Positions 48,399-57,128 of a DNA stretch of 64,000 bases are shown in pieces. Numbering within the stretch: the stretch's first letter is position 1; the number at the start of each line of letters is the position of its first letter. Origin of the DNA: Enterococcus ureilyticus. Lineage in GTDB: Bacteria > Bacillota > Bacilli > Lactobacillales > Enterococcaceae. Under the pieces are notes generated by a model. The model saw only the letters and a list, made by a program, of their open reading frames with translations, ran no database searches and was not told the origin of the DNA. The stretch lies in assembly GCF_001730315.1 (NCBI RefSeq), contig NZ_MIKC01000005.1:62001-126000 (forward strand), given 5' to 3'. The position numbers and the translations under genes are program-made.

Positions 48399-48599
48399 TT
48401 ATTTCATTCTTGCTAATTGTTGGCGAATACGTTTGAAATCGCCTGCTGAAACCATTCCTGCTTTACGCAATTGACGACGTTGTTTTTTTGTTTTACCGTG
48501 GAAACGGTGACTTGTAAACGCACGGAATCTTTTTAACCCGCCGTTACCAGTACGTTTGAAACGTTTTGCTGATCCGCGGTGTGTTTTTTGTTTTGGCAT
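48399..48599 (-). CDS. rpmI: 50S ribosomal protein L35
   Basis: A 66-residue highly basic L35 ([20 protein letters not shown] start). Middle gene of the conserved infC-rpmI-rplT operon. AGGAGGAAA precedes the ATG. Confidence 0.98.
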   Translation of the reverse strand: MPKQKTHRGSAKRFKRTGNGGLKRFRAFTSHRFHGKTKKQRRQLRKAGMVSAGDFKRIRQQLARMK

Positions 48600-48646
48600 G
48601 ACTAATTTTCCTCCTACAATTTCATACTAATTATCAGCTTGTTAGC

Positions 48647-49162
48647 TTAATTTTCATTCTTCGGTGCCAGCGTTAGGAACATGCTGCGTCCGTCCATTTT
48701 CGCTTTTTGTTCCACTGTAGCAATATCTGCAGTTTCTTCAGCCAAGCGATCAAGAACTTTCTGACCAATTTCTTTGTGGGTAATGGCACGGCCTTTGAAA
48801 CGGATCGAAGCTTTCACTTTATCCCCTTTTTCTAAGAATTTACGTGCATTACGAAGTTTTGTATTAAAGTCATTTAAATCAATTGTTGGACTTAAACGAA
48901 CTTCTTTTACGTTGATCACTTTTTGTTTCTTACGAGCTTCACGCTCTTTCTTTTGCGTTTCGAAACGGAATTTACCGTAATCCATAATTCGCGCAACAGG
49001 CGGTTTTGCAGTAGGTGCTACTAGCACTAAATCTAAATTCGCAGTTTCAGCAATTTGCAATGCTTCTACCTTTGTTTTTACACCTAATTGTTCGCCATCT
49101 TGTCCGATCAAACGTAACTCGCGTGCACGAATGCCGTCGTTCACCATCATATCCTTTGCTAT
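48647..49162 (-). CDS. infC: Translation initiation factor IF-3 (apparent AUA start)
   Basis: IF-3 of about 172 residues, which binds the 30S subunit, checks initiator pairing and prevents premature 50S joining. N-domain (about 1-75) and C-domain (about 85-172) with the usual [11 protein letters not shown] linker are complete. The perfect site GGAGGTGA ends at 49169, directly against an ATG at 49168. The ATA at 49162, two codons later, lies at a normal six bases. IF-3 genes commonly use AUU or AUA to allow autoregulation, so I place the start at the ATA. The conventional ATG call would add MT to the N-terminus. Confidence 0.93.
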   Translation of the reverse strand: MAKDMMVNDGIRARELRLIGQDGEQLGVKTKVEALQIAETANLDLVLVAPTAKPPVARIMDYGKFRFETQKKEREARKKQKVINVKEVRLSPTIDLNDFNTKLRNARKFLEKGDKVKASIRFKGRAITHKEIGQKVLDRLAEETADIATVEQKAKMDGRSMFLTLAPKNEN

Positions 49163-49375
49163 GGTCATTCACCTCCAAGTTTTTTAAGAGAAAATCAGCG
49201 CCGAAACTTTTTTCCTATGTGTTCATTATCGTCATAAAATACAATAAAAAACAGGCTCTGTATACAGATCCCGCAATTGTTCGGACTTGTATCGATCGAT
49301 ACAAGGAATCCTATCTAGCCCAGTGACATTGTCAACTAAGGCGAGAAGCGGGTGCTTCTGCTTTCTTTTCTCAAC
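49163..49375 (-). promoter_or_regulatory. infC operon leader (candidate L20-type leader)
   Basis: About 210 bases of untranslated leader between the predicted start point and infC. It contains the hairpin AGAAGCACCCGCTTCT, a palindromic TTGTATCGATCGATACAA and a TCTGTATACAGA dyad followed by CCTGTTTTTTATTG, which could act as an attenuator. Leaders of this operon in Firmicutes bind L20. I assign it by position and structure, not by alignment. Confidence 0.5.
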
Positions 49376-49381
49376 TTTAAC

Positions 49382-49410
49382 AGTATACGATAATAATTCG
49401 CTATTGTCAA
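49382..49410 (-). promoter_or_regulatory. Strong promoter of the infC-rpmI-rplT operon
   Basis: Minus strand TTGACA (49410-49405), exactly 17 bases, TATACT (49387-49382). Near-consensus sigma-A promoter, as expected for a ribosomal operon. Confidence 0.85.
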
Positions 49411-49466
49411 TAGTTTTTCTAAGAGAGAAACATCTTTCTATTGCGTTCTGTGATCTATTGGCTTGT

Positions 49467-50267
49467 TTAGTTTTGGAGTAATTCTTCAATTTTTAGTAAC
49501 ACACCATTTTCATCATTCGATGAAATAATCTCCTTAGCTATTGCTTTGACCTCTGGCTGTCCATTGCCCATCGCATAGCTGTATCCTGCATGTTTCAGCA
49601 TTTCTAAATCATTGCCACTATCACCAAAAGCTGCAACTTCTTCTGTTTTGACCCCCCATAGTTCTTGTAGCTTAATCAAACCATGTGCTTTATGGATACC
49701 AGGTACAATCAAATCAACGTCTCCGTGTCCACTAGAAACTGGAATAACTTTATCGCCTAAAGCAACATGCAACTGATGCAATACTGTTTCTACCTGATCC
49801 ACTGGAAAACTCAAGGCAAATTTAAACAAAGTGTCGTCTTTCACTTCACGTAAGTCAGGCACTTTTTTTAAACGATGGTAATATTTTTGACCGTGTGCTA
49901 CAAATTCGTCAGGTTCGTTAAGACTAACATAAGCACTATTTTTCCCACAAAGAATGATATGGCCCTCTTCAAAATTTACTAAAATTTGCAATACTTTTTG
50001 GATCGTTTTCGGGTCAATTTCACCATTGAAAATCTCGTTGCCTTCGCTGACAATATACGCACCATTTTCAGCCACAAAAGAGATTTCAGTTGCGATTTCT
50101 GGAAAAAAGGACTTCAATTGATAATATTGATTCCCACTAGCCACAACAAACCGAATACCTTGTTCCTTCATTTTGTTGTACAACTGCTTGAATTTCTCAC
50201 GATCATAGTCTTGTTGACTAGTCAAAAACGTTCCATCCATATCTACTGCAATCATTTTTACTGTCAT
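49467..50267 (-). CDS. HAD-superfamily Cof-type phosphatase
   Basis: A 266-residue Cof-type HAD phosphatase (motif I IAVDMDGTFL with the nucleophile Asp at about 8-10, a VASGN motif II, and motif IV GDSGNDLEML). Substrates are probably sugar phosphates or similar. The ATG at 50267 lies eight bases after GAGGAA; TTG at 50285 precedes it. Second gene of a pair with another Cof-type phosphatase directly upstream. Confidence 0.9.
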   Translation of the reverse strand: MTVKMIAVDMDGTFLTSQQDYDREKFKQLYNKMKEQGIRFVVASGNQYYQLKSFFPEIATEISFVAENGAYIVSEGNEIFNGEIDPKTIQKVLQILVNFEEGHIILCGKNSAYVSLNEPDEFVAHGQKYYHRLKKVPDLREVKDDTLFKFALSFPVDQVETVLHQLHVALGDKVIPVSSGHGDVDLIVPGIHKAHGLIKLQELWGVKTEEVAAFGDSGNDLEMLKHAGYSYAMGNGQPEVKAIAKEIISSNDENGVLLKIEELLQN

Positions 50268-50281
50268 GATTCTACTTCCTC

Positions 50282-51067
50282 TCAATCTAATAAGCCAAAA
50301 TGTTTTAAACCAAATCGAATGCCATCTTCTACATGGGACTTTGTAATAAAATCAGCTTGCTCTTTTACATTTGTCGCTGCATTTCCCATCGCAATCGCAG
50401 TCTGTACAGCTTCAAACATGCCTAAATCATTATTTCCATCACCAAAGGCATACGTTGGTAACTCGTTTAAGTTCAAGCGTTTGATGACTTGCTGAATCCC
50501 AGATTTTTTTGATTGACCACTTAGAACAACCGCTAATGAATAAGGACTATCCCTAAAGAAAGTTAGTTCTCTCGCAAAGGTCTGCCGATATAGAGAATCT
50601 TTCTCAGGTTCTTCTGAAAAAAGATAGACCATATAAATTTCATTTTTTTCGTGGAAATCTAATGAAATTCGTGGAAGTGGTGCATGATCTAATTGATATA
50701 ATTTTTCCATGCTTTTCGTTGAATAACACGCAGCGTACTCATCTTCTGTATAACAGGCTAACGAATGATTTAAAGATTTAGAAAACGTCATCAATTCATT
50801 GATTTGTTTTATTGGGATCGCATGTTTTGAGACAACCTGATTTTCGACAACATTATACTGCCCATTCAAACTCACATAAGAATCAATTCCTGTTTCTGCT
50901 GTAATCTGCTTGATTTCCTTTGGAGAACGCCCACTTGCGATCATAGGTAGAATATTTTTCTTTTTTAACTGCAAAATTGCTTGCTTATTTTCTTTAGGAA
51001 TTGTTGCATCAGAACCTAATAACGTACCATCCAAATCAAAAAAAACAAGTGCTTGGTATTCTGTCAT
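50282..51067 (-). CDS. HAD-superfamily Cof-type phosphatase
   Basis: A 261-residue paralogue of the downstream HAD protein: motif I FFDLDGTLLGSD (about 9-20), motif II IASGRSPKE, and motif IV AFGDGNNDLGMFE. Clear Cof/YcsE type; substrate unknown. ATG after GGGATAAA. The pair is in tandem, and the gene behind is separated by 15 bases, so probably one transcript. Confidence 0.92.
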   Translation of the reverse strand: MTEYQALVFFDLDGTLLGSDATIPKENKQAILQLKKKNILPMIASGRSPKEIKQITAETGIDSYVSLNGQYNVVENQVVSKHAIPIKQINELMTFSKSLNHSLACYTEDEYAACYSTKSMEKLYQLDHAPLPRISLDFHEKNEIYMVYLFSEEPEKDSLYRQTFARELTFFRDSPYSLAVVLSGQSKKSGIQQVIKRLNLNELPTYAFGDGNNDLGMFEAVQTAIAMGNAATNVKEQADFITKSHVEDGIRFGLKHFGLLD

Positions 51068-51131
51068 TTTTATCCCCTTTCTCGATTTTTTTATCTTATT
51101 TATATTGTACTATACTTTTGACAACACCAAA

Positions 51132-51190
51132 CAAAAAAACTTCATCCTATTTACCTAAGTACGTTCATACTTGATGCAATAGAATGAAGA
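51132..51190 (-). terminator. Terminator after the TnpB-like gene and its guide region
   Basis: Minus strand CTTCATTCTAT (51189-51179) pairs with ATAGGATGAAG (51150-51140) with one mismatch, followed by seven T (51139-51133). A small AAGTA/TACTT stem sits in the loop. It would end a transcript coming through the guide RNA region. Confidence 0.8.
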
Positions 51191-51198
51191 TGATTTTT

Positions 51199-51350
51199 TA
51201 TTAACTAATAATTAGTGAACTATCTCTATTCGCTAGAAATTTCCTAGAAAAAGATAAATGATCGAATAAACGCTATATCTATCTTATATACCCTAGGCTA
51301 TCCCTGTAGTCCCTACAGTTCTTTATCTCCAGTGACTATTGCACAACTTC
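51199..51350 (-). ncRNA. Candidate omegaRNA-like guide RNA of the TnpB-like protein
   Basis: Directly after the stop codon at 51336 the minus strand continues with ACTGTAGGGACTACAGG, a hairpin of the type found in IS200/IS605 omegaRNA scaffolds. TATTCG (near 51263) can pair with CGAATA near 51230, and CTAGGAAATTTCTAG forms an imperfect palindrome. The scaffold ends GAGATAGTTCAC (51226-51215), similar to the right end of IS605 elements. The next bases, from 51214 downward, TAATTATTAGTTAATA, are the predicted guide. The 5' end of the RNA probably lies inside the coding sequence. Confidence 0.6.
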
Positions 51351-52457
51351 TTGTAAGCCTCGAATCAAGACTTGAACACTAGCGGCTGTTTCTGGATCAT
51401 TTTTACTTTTTTTCGTATTAATATCTTGAAAAAATATTTGACTTAGTTCTTTATTATCTGAATGTTCAGAACATTTTCCGCATGCAGAAACTTTGATCAG
51501 CCGTTTGTTATACCAAGATGCTTTATATTCTAACTTCGAGACAAATAATGCCCACGAAACATCTGTAACTCCTCGATGCAACTTATTATTTCTATAAAAA
51601 TCGGCTTGCTGAATATCTTCGATACAAATCAAATCATACTTTCTAACAATTTCTGTCGTGATTTTATTCAGAAAATCAATGCGCTGATTCATTAATTTTT
51701 CCCGCATTTTTACTATTTTTAATTTTTGTTTCTGATAGTTTTTCTGTTGGGAGAGTTCTGTTCCTTTAGATTTCGCAATTTCCTTACGCCGCATCAACTT
51801 TCTTTCTTCTCTCGTGATCCGTTGTTCAAACTCTTTTGTGTATTTATCATTATCAATGCGTCTGCCATTTGATAATACCGCAAATTCTGAAACACCTAAA
51901 GTTATCCCGATAGCCGAATGTGTTTTTTCAACAGTTGGAATTTCTTCTTCACACAAGATTGAAACGAAATATTTATTGCTGGGAGTTAAAGAAATCGTTG
52001 CTGACTTTATTTTCCCTATTACCGGCCGATGCATTTTCATTTTTATCAACGATTTTAATTTAGGTACCTTCAAATATTTTCCATCAATAATTTTCACTGT
52101 ACCATTTTGATTATTTGTTGTATAAGAGTTAACAGCATTCTTTTTTTGTTTTAACTTGGGAAAGCCTACTGATTTTTCTCGATGAAATTTTTTAAATGCT
52201 CGATCTAAGTATACCTGCGCATTTGATAAGGCCAAACTGTCCACTTCCCTTAAACAAGGATGCTCTTTTTTGTATTGAGCAGGTGTCGGTAGTTTAACGT
52301 TTAGATCAGGGTTTTCTTTCAATTGTTTATACAGTTGAATTCTTTCCTGTAATAAAAGATTATGCACAAGTCTGACACAAGAAAATGTTTTTTTGATAAA
52401 CTCTTCTTGTAATGAAGTAGGGTAAAGTCTATATTTATACGCCTTTAATACCTTCAT
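51336..52457 (-). CDS. tldR: TnpB-like nuclease-dead protein (TldR-type RNA-guided repressor, candidate)
   Basis: A 373-residue TnpB/OrfB-type protein with the usual N-terminal OrfB helix-turn-helix and WED/REC-like region and a RuvC domain. The RuvC catalytic triad is degraded: the first Asp (normally GIDLG) is Thr186 in AIGITLGV, the Glu in ICIEDI (Glu280) is kept, and the third Asp position (DRDINAA) aligns to Glu356 in NDPETAA. Of the zinc ribbon only Cys326-Cys329 remains; the second CxxC is gone. The frame is otherwise full length, with GGTGGG before the ATG, so it is maintained rather than decayed. No tnpA or insertion-sequence ends flank it. It follows oppF by 145 bases, the position I recall for oppF-linked TldR proteins in enterococci. 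Confidence 0.85.
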   Translation of the reverse strand: MKVLKAYKYRLYPTSLQEEFIKKTFSCVRLVHNLLLQERIQLYKQLKENPDLNVKLPTPAQYKKEHPCLREVDSLALSNAQVYLDRAFKKFHREKSVGFPKLKQKKNAVNSYTTNNQNGTVKIIDGKYLKVPKLKSLIKMKMHRPVIGKIKSATISLTPSNKYFVSILCEEEIPTVEKTHSAIGITLGVSEFAVLSNGRRIDNDKYTKEFEQRITREERKLMRRKEIAKSKGTELSQQKNYQKQKLKIVKMREKLMNQRIDFLNKITTEIVRKYDLICIEDIQQADFYRNNKLHRGVTDVSWALFVSKLEYKASWYNKRLIKVSACGKCSEHSDNKELSQIFFQDINTKKSKNDPETAASVQVLIRGLQEVVQ

Positions 52458-52484
52458 TTATTTCCCACCTTAACAAGAAGCGGT

Positions 52485-52512
52485 GAAATATCCCGAAAAC
52501 ACACTATTTCAA
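52485..52512 (-). promoter_or_regulatory. Possible own promoter of the TnpB-like gene
   Basis: Minus strand TTGAAA (52512-52507), 16 bases, TATTTC (52490-52485), between the oppF terminator and the gene. Confidence 0.35.
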
Positions 52513-52543
52513 CTGTTCACTTCTTATCTTCATTCCCTTTTTT

Positions 52544-52589
52544 AAAAATGCTAGCTAAGAAAAATGTTTCTTTTTCTTAGCTAGTATTT
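52544..52589 (-). terminator. Terminator of the oppBCDF operon
   Basis: AAATACTAGCTAAGAAAAA pairs with TTTTTCTTAGCTAGCATTTTT (one mismatch) on the minus strand after the oppF stop, ending in a T-run. It separates oppF from the TnpB-like gene. Confidence 0.82.
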
Positions 52590-52602
52590 AGTTGACCAAC
52601 TG

Positions 52603-53562
52603 CTACTCCTGAGTTGCTTTGGCTTTTTTCTCTTCGATTTTTTTACGATAAACATCGACTTCATCTTCAGAACAGTACACATAATGTTCTGGCGTGATTT
52701 CTCTTAGTTTACGTTCTTTATTATCTTCTGGTTGTGGTTTATAAACGATACGTTTACGTGTCCGTTCATAATCTGGATCAGGCAAGGGAATCGCTGATAA
52801 TAAACTTTCAGTATACGGATGTACACCAAAGTTATACACATCATCACTTGACCCCATTTCCAGTAATCTACCACTATGCATAACACCGATACGGTCACTG
52901 ATATGTTTAACCATGGATAAATCATGAGCAATAAACAGATAAGTCAGTCCAGCATCTTTTTGTAAGTCTTGTAATAAATTGACAACTTGAGCTTGAATCG
53001 ATACATCCAAAGCTGAAATCGGCTCATCACAGATAATAAAACGAGGATCAACAGCCAAAGCTCTTGCAATCCCGATACGTTGACGCTGACCACCTGAAAA
53101 CTCATGTGGATAACGTGTTCCGTGACTCGGATCAAGTCCAACGACTTTTAGTAATTCGTTGACCTTAGATTCACGCTCAGCGGCATCTTTTGCTAAATGA
53201 TTAATGTCGATTCCTTCTGCAATGATATCATTGACCTTCATTCTTGGATTCAATGAAGCGTATGGATCTTGGAAGATCATTTGAACTTCACGACGGAATG
53301 CCTGCATCCCAGATTTTGAACGAATTTTACTGATATCGTCACCATTGAAAATGATTTCGCCACCAGTTGGATCATATAAACGAATTACACTACGACCAGT
53401 TGTAGATTTACCACTACCAGATTCTCCAACTAATCCAAATGTTTCACCTTCATAGATATGGAAACTGATATCGTCAACAGCTCTAACTTCGTCAGGACGT
53501 CCAACGTTAAAATATTGTTTTAGCCCTTTAACATCTAAAAGTACTTTTCTTTTTTCACTCAT
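52603..53562 (-). CDS. oppF: Oligopeptide ABC transporter ATP-binding protein OppF
   Basis: A 319-residue ATPase subunit of the oligopeptide importer: Walker A GESGSGKST (about 44-52), signature FSGGQRQRIGIARAL (approximate), Walker B ICDEP, plus the Opp/Dpp C-terminal extension (HPYTESLLSAIP). It pairs with OppD to power peptide uptake through OppBC. The ATG shares one base with the oppD stop. Confidence 0.96.
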   Translation of the reverse strand: MSEKRKVLLDVKGLKQYFNVGRPDEVRAVDDISFHIYEGETFGLVGESGSGKSTTGRSVIRLYDPTGGEIIFNGDDISKIRSKSGMQAFRREVQMIFQDPYASLNPRMKVNDIIAEGIDINHLAKDAAERESKVNELLKVVGLDPSHGTRYPHEFSGGQRQRIGIARALAVDPRFIICDEPISALDVSIQAQVVNLLQDLQKDAGLTYLFIAHDLSMVKHISDRIGVMHSGRLLEMGSSDDVYNFGVHPYTESLLSAIPLPDPDYERTRKRIVYKPQPEDNKERKLREITPEHYVYCSEDEVDVYRKKIEEKKAKATQE

Positions 53563-54617
53563 TATTTAACGCCTCCTGCAGTCGTATTATGGCGTTCAGC
53601 ATAAATCGCCCAACGTCTTACAATTTCAGCTGGAGGGGTGATTTTTGGTGCTTGCGGTGCTAATAACCACGTTGCAGCTTTATGAGTTGGTGATACTTCA
53701 AAATACGGTGGTGCTTCTTCTGCGTCGATCTTCATGGCAAACTCGTTACGCGGATAGAACGCATCTCCTTTTGGTGGGTCTAACAAATCGGGAGGAGAAC
53801 CAGGAATCGCATATAACTTATCTTCCGTCCCTTCCATTGTCGGCATTGAGCCTAGTAAGCCCCAAGTGTATGGATGTTGCGGATTATAGAAAATCTCTTC
53901 TGATGTTCCTACTTCAACTAAACGTCCACCATACATAACAGCTACACGATCCGCAACGTTTGCTACGACACCTAAATCATGGGTGATAAAGATGATCGAT
54001 GTGCTGATTTTTTGTTGTAAGTCTTTTAATAATTCTAAAATTTGTGCTTGGATCGTAACATCTAAAGCAGTTGTCGGCTCATCTGCAATCAAAACTTCTG
54101 GATAACAAATCAGTGCAATCGCGATAACGATACGTTGACGTTGTCCACCTGAAAATTGGTGTGGGTAATTTTTCAAACGTTTTTCAGCGTTTGGAATCCC
54201 TACTAATTTTAATAATTCTAGTGCTTGATCTAGCCCTTCTTTTTTTGATACTTTATTGTGCTTAATCAATGATTCAGCTACTTGTTTGCCAATCGGCATG
54301 GTTGGATCCAATGACGTCATTGGGTCTTGGAAAATCATGGCAATTTCTTTCCCACGAATGGTTTGCATTTGTTTTTCCGTTTTGTGTACGATATCTTCAC
54401 CTTTAAACAGAATTTCTCCATTGTCGATGTTTGCATTGCTGCTCAACAAACGCATGATACTTCTAGTAGTGACTGATTTACCACTACCAGATTCTCCTAC
54501 GATTGCAAGAGTTTCCCCTTTAAACAGTTCAAAGCTCACGCCACGAATAGCATTTACTTTACCAGCAAATGTATCAAAAGAAATCTGTAAGTCTTTTACT
54601 TCTAATACTTTTTCCAT
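53562..54617 (-). CDS. oppD: Oligopeptide ABC transporter ATP-binding protein OppD
   Basis: A 351-residue ATPase subunit (Walker A GESGSGKSV, signature FSGGQRQRIVIA, Walker B LIADEPTTALD) with the long Opp/Dpp C-terminal tail HPYTWGLLGSMP and following Pro-rich region. I start at the ATG at 54617 (MEKVLEVKDLQISF); ATG at 54623 abuts GAGTGA. Second-to-last gene of oppBCDF. Confidence 0.95.
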   Translation of the reverse strand: MEKVLEVKDLQISFDTFAGKVNAIRGVSFELFKGETLAIVGESGSGKSVTTRSIMRLLSSNANIDNGEILFKGEDIVHKTEKQMQTIRGKEIAMIFQDPMTSLDPTMPIGKQVAESLIKHNKVSKKEGLDQALELLKLVGIPNAEKRLKNYPHQFSGGQRQRIVIAIALICYPEVLIADEPTTALDVTIQAQILELLKDLQQKISTSIIFITHDLGVVANVADRVAVMYGGRLVEVGTSEEIFYNPQHPYTWGLLGSMPTMEGTEDKLYAIPGSPPDLLDPPKGDAFYPRNEFAMKIDAEEAPPYFEVSPTHKAATWLLAPQAPKITPPAEIVRRWAIYAERHNTTAGGVK

Positions 54618-54628
54618 AGTCATTCACT

Positions 54629-55681
54629 CTACTCTTTCATCTTAGGATCGAAGGCATCACGTAGTCCGTCAGCTAACAAGTTGAAACAAATCATTACGAC
54701 TGACAAAGTTACGGCAGGAATCCACATCAAATATGGAAGGAAACGGAACGTTTTATACCCTTCATTTAATAATGTTCCAAGAGAAGCGGTCGGCGGTCTT
54801 AATCCTAAACCGATGAAACTTAGAAACGCTTCGAAGAAAATTGCCGATGGGATACTGAACATCATTTGAACGATGATCACACTAGAGATATTCGGCAATA
54901 TATGTTTGATGGCGATCTTCAAACGAGATTCACCTAATGTTTGAGCAGCTAAAACGAACTCTTGATCTTTTAGTTTCAATGTCTGAGCCCGAACAATTCT
55001 GGCCATTGAAATCCAGTTGGTAATCACCATTGCTAAAACAATTGATAAAATACCTGGATCAAAAACAGTCAGCATCAAGATCATGACAACAAGGTTAGGA
55101 ATTCCAGAAAGAACTTCAAGTACACGTTGCATCACTGTATCCACACGTCCACCTAATAGACCTGAAATCAAACCATATGTTACACCGATCGTAATATCAA
55201 GTAATGCTGCGATAAACGCAATCAATAATGAGATACGTGTGCCCATAAATAAACGACTTAATACATCACGGCCTAAACCATCTGTTCCTAGGTAGAAATT
55301 CACATTGTCTGGAACATTTGCTTGCGCATATTTGTCGACCATTTTACCAGCAACATTCGCTGTACCGTTAAAGCCATTGATACTATCTAAAAATGGAATA
55401 CGCGGCGGTAAATTGATATAAGCGACATTTTGCTGAGTTGGATCATGTGGTGAGACCCAAATCGTGATAATTGAGATAAAGATGATGATTCCTAAGAAAA
55501 CTAAAGAAATCACGGCTGCTTTATTCTTTTTCAAACGACGCCAAGAATCTTGTAAAAAGCTTAGCGACGGCGTTGCAATTCTTTCACGTTCCTTTGTTGT
55601 TGATGTATCCAAAGGCTGGAAGTCATTTGCAGGGATTTTTTTAATTTTTTCTGGGACATTGTTTAAGTCAACTGTTTCCAT
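54629..55681 (-). CDS. oppC: Oligopeptide ABC transporter permease OppC
   Basis: A 350-residue permease: a long cytoplasmic N-terminus (1-35), one TM, a large extracellular loop, then the binding-protein-dependent transport domain with the EAA loop (AAQTLGESRLKIAIKHILPN, about 243-262). The ATG shares one base with the oppB stop. Confidence 0.95.
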   Translation of the reverse strand: METVDLNNVPEKIKKIPANDFQPLDTSTTKERERIATPSLSFLQDSWRRLKKNKAAVISLVFLGIIIFISIITIWVSPHDPTQQNVAYINLPPRIPFLDSINGFNGTANVAGKMVDKYAQANVPDNVNFYLGTDGLGRDVLSRLFMGTRISLLIAFIAALLDITIGVTYGLISGLLGGRVDTVMQRVLEVLSGIPNLVVMILMLTVFDPGILSIVLAMVITNWISMARIVRAQTLKLKDQEFVLAAQTLGESRLKIAIKHILPNISSVIIVQMMFSIPSAIFFEAFLSFIGLGLRPPTASLGTLLNEGYKTFRFLPYLMWIPAVTLSVVMICFNLLADGLRDAFDPKMKE

Positions 55682-56631
55682 TAACCTTTGGCACCTCCTG
55701 AAACACGAATTCTTGGATCGATCAATCCATAAAGTAAATCAACGATCAAGATTACGAATACTAACAAAGCAGAATATAGAATCGTCACTGCCATAATTGT
55801 CGGATAATCGTTTGTCATGATTGATTTTACGAACTGCTCCCCAATACCTGGGATCGCAAAAATATTTTCAACTACTAAAGATCCCGTCATCAAACCAACA
55901 GCTAATGGTCCAAGTAAGGTGATCAATGGAATCAAACTATTTCTAAGTCCATGTCTCACAGCAACTTGCCAGCGGCTCAAGCCTTTAGCTCGTGCTAACT
56001 CTACATAGTCACTATGTAAAACTTCAACCATTTCCGTTCGTATAAACCTGGCGGAATCGGCCATGGGACTCATTGCCAACGCAATCGTCGGTAAAATTGT
56101 ATAAGCAAAACCATTCCACATTGCAATTGGTAAAACTTTTAATTTCATCGCGAAGATATATTGCAATAATACCGCAAAAACGAAGTTAGGAATCGAACGT
56201 CCTAAAATAGCCATTAACGTAGCTAATGTATCTACCCATGTATTTTGACGCATCGCTGCAATGATTCCTAGTAAAATACCTACTAGTGTACCAAAGACGA
56301 TTGCTTGCGCCCCTAATTGTACTGATGGTCCGATACGGCCTACCAAAAGTTTGGCTACTGGTTGATTTTTAAATTGGAATGAGATTCCAAAATCACCCAC
56401 TAAAAGATTTTTTAGATAAATTCCGTATTGAACGATCACTGGCTTATCTAAACCTGACTGCTTATTCAACATAGCAATTGTTTCTGGACTAAGTTTTTCT
56501 TGGTTGGTATAAGGAGTACCTGGTAATAATTGCATTAAGAAAAACGTAATCGTTGCGATCAGCCACAATGTGATGATCATGAAGAAGACCCGTTTAAGAA
56601 AATATTTTCCAAAACTGTTCAAGAATGACAC
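55681..56631 (-). CDS. oppB: Oligopeptide ABC transporter permease OppB
   Basis: A 316-residue permease with six TM segments, the N-terminal FLMQLLPGTP block and the EAA loop ELARAKGLSRWQVAVRHGLRN (approximate, about 217-237). First gene of oppBCDF. GGAGGTG precedes its ATG. It lies downstream of a plus-strand gene that separates it from oppA. Confidence 0.95.
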   Translation of the reverse strand: MSFLNSFGKYFLKRVFFMIITLWLIATITFFLMQLLPGTPYTNQEKLSPETIAMLNKQSGLDKPVIVQYGIYLKNLLVGDFGISFQFKNQPVAKLLVGRIGPSVQLGAQAIVFGTLVGILLGIIAAMRQNTWVDTLATLMAILGRSIPNFVFAVLLQYIFAMKLKVLPIAMWNGFAYTILPTIALAMSPMADSARFIRTEMVEVLHSDYVELARAKGLSRWQVAVRHGLRNSLIPLITLLGPLAVGLMTGSLVVENIFAIPGIGEQFVKSIMTNDYPTIMAVTILYSALLVFVILIVDLLYGLIDPRIRVSGGAKG

Positions 56632-56703
56632 CTCCGAGATTATTTTGACTTCATCAGTTTTTTTCGATAAAGTAAGGATAGAAAATTAAGTAAGGATGAG
56701 CAC

Positions 56704-57051
56704 ATGAAAAAAATGAAATGGCCCTTGATTACCTCAGCGGTCTCAAGCATCGGTATTTTTACTTACCTACTGATAAAACAGTCACTGACTATCCGTTCTA
56801 TATCTGATACCTTCTTCATCGTTTCATTATTCTTTTTAATTATCGGGTTCGCCTTATGGATCATGTCCTCAGGATTTTTCGATAATTTCCAACGTTTTAT
56901 GAAAATGCATTTTCGTTTTAGGAAGAAAAATGAACCGAAAGAATTTATCCCATTTTCAGAGATAGGTAAAGCACATCAGCTTTACTGGCTTGAAACAGGA
57001 GGTATTTTACTGATTGTCTCTATTGTTTCTTTATTATTTTACTTTTTATGA
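56704..57051 (+). CDS. DUF3899 membrane protein
   Basis: A 115-residue membrane protein with three TM segments (about 7-24, 36-55, 93-114) and a basic loop (FRKKNEP). It matches the DUF3899 family, of unknown function. It runs opposite to the opp genes, between oppA and oppBCDF. Its stop is followed by a shared terminator. Confidence 0.78.
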   Translation: MKKMKWPLITSAVSSIGIFTYLLIKQSLTIRSISDTFFIVSLFFLIIGFALWIMSSGFFDNFQRFMKMHFRFRKKNEPKEFIPFSEIGKAHQLYWLETGGILLIVSIVSLLFYFL

Positions 57052-57063
57052 GCAAAGATAGCA

Positions 57064-57110
57064 AGAGGACCGTTGCCTTTTTATTCAAAGAGGGCAAAGG
57101 TCCTTTTACT
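57064..57110. terminator. Terminator between the DUF3899 gene and oppA
   Basis: AGGACCGTTGCC pairs with GGGCAAAGGTCCT (one bulge) and is followed by TTTTACT. It lies between two convergent genes. Confidence 0.75.
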
Positions 57111-57128
57111 ATAGAAAACTATTTCAGA

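Noticed and set aside
51336-52457. Active IS200/IS605 insertion sequence
   Set aside because: No tnpA, no left-end hairpin seen, and the RuvC catalytic residues are replaced; a nuclease-dead domesticated form fits better.
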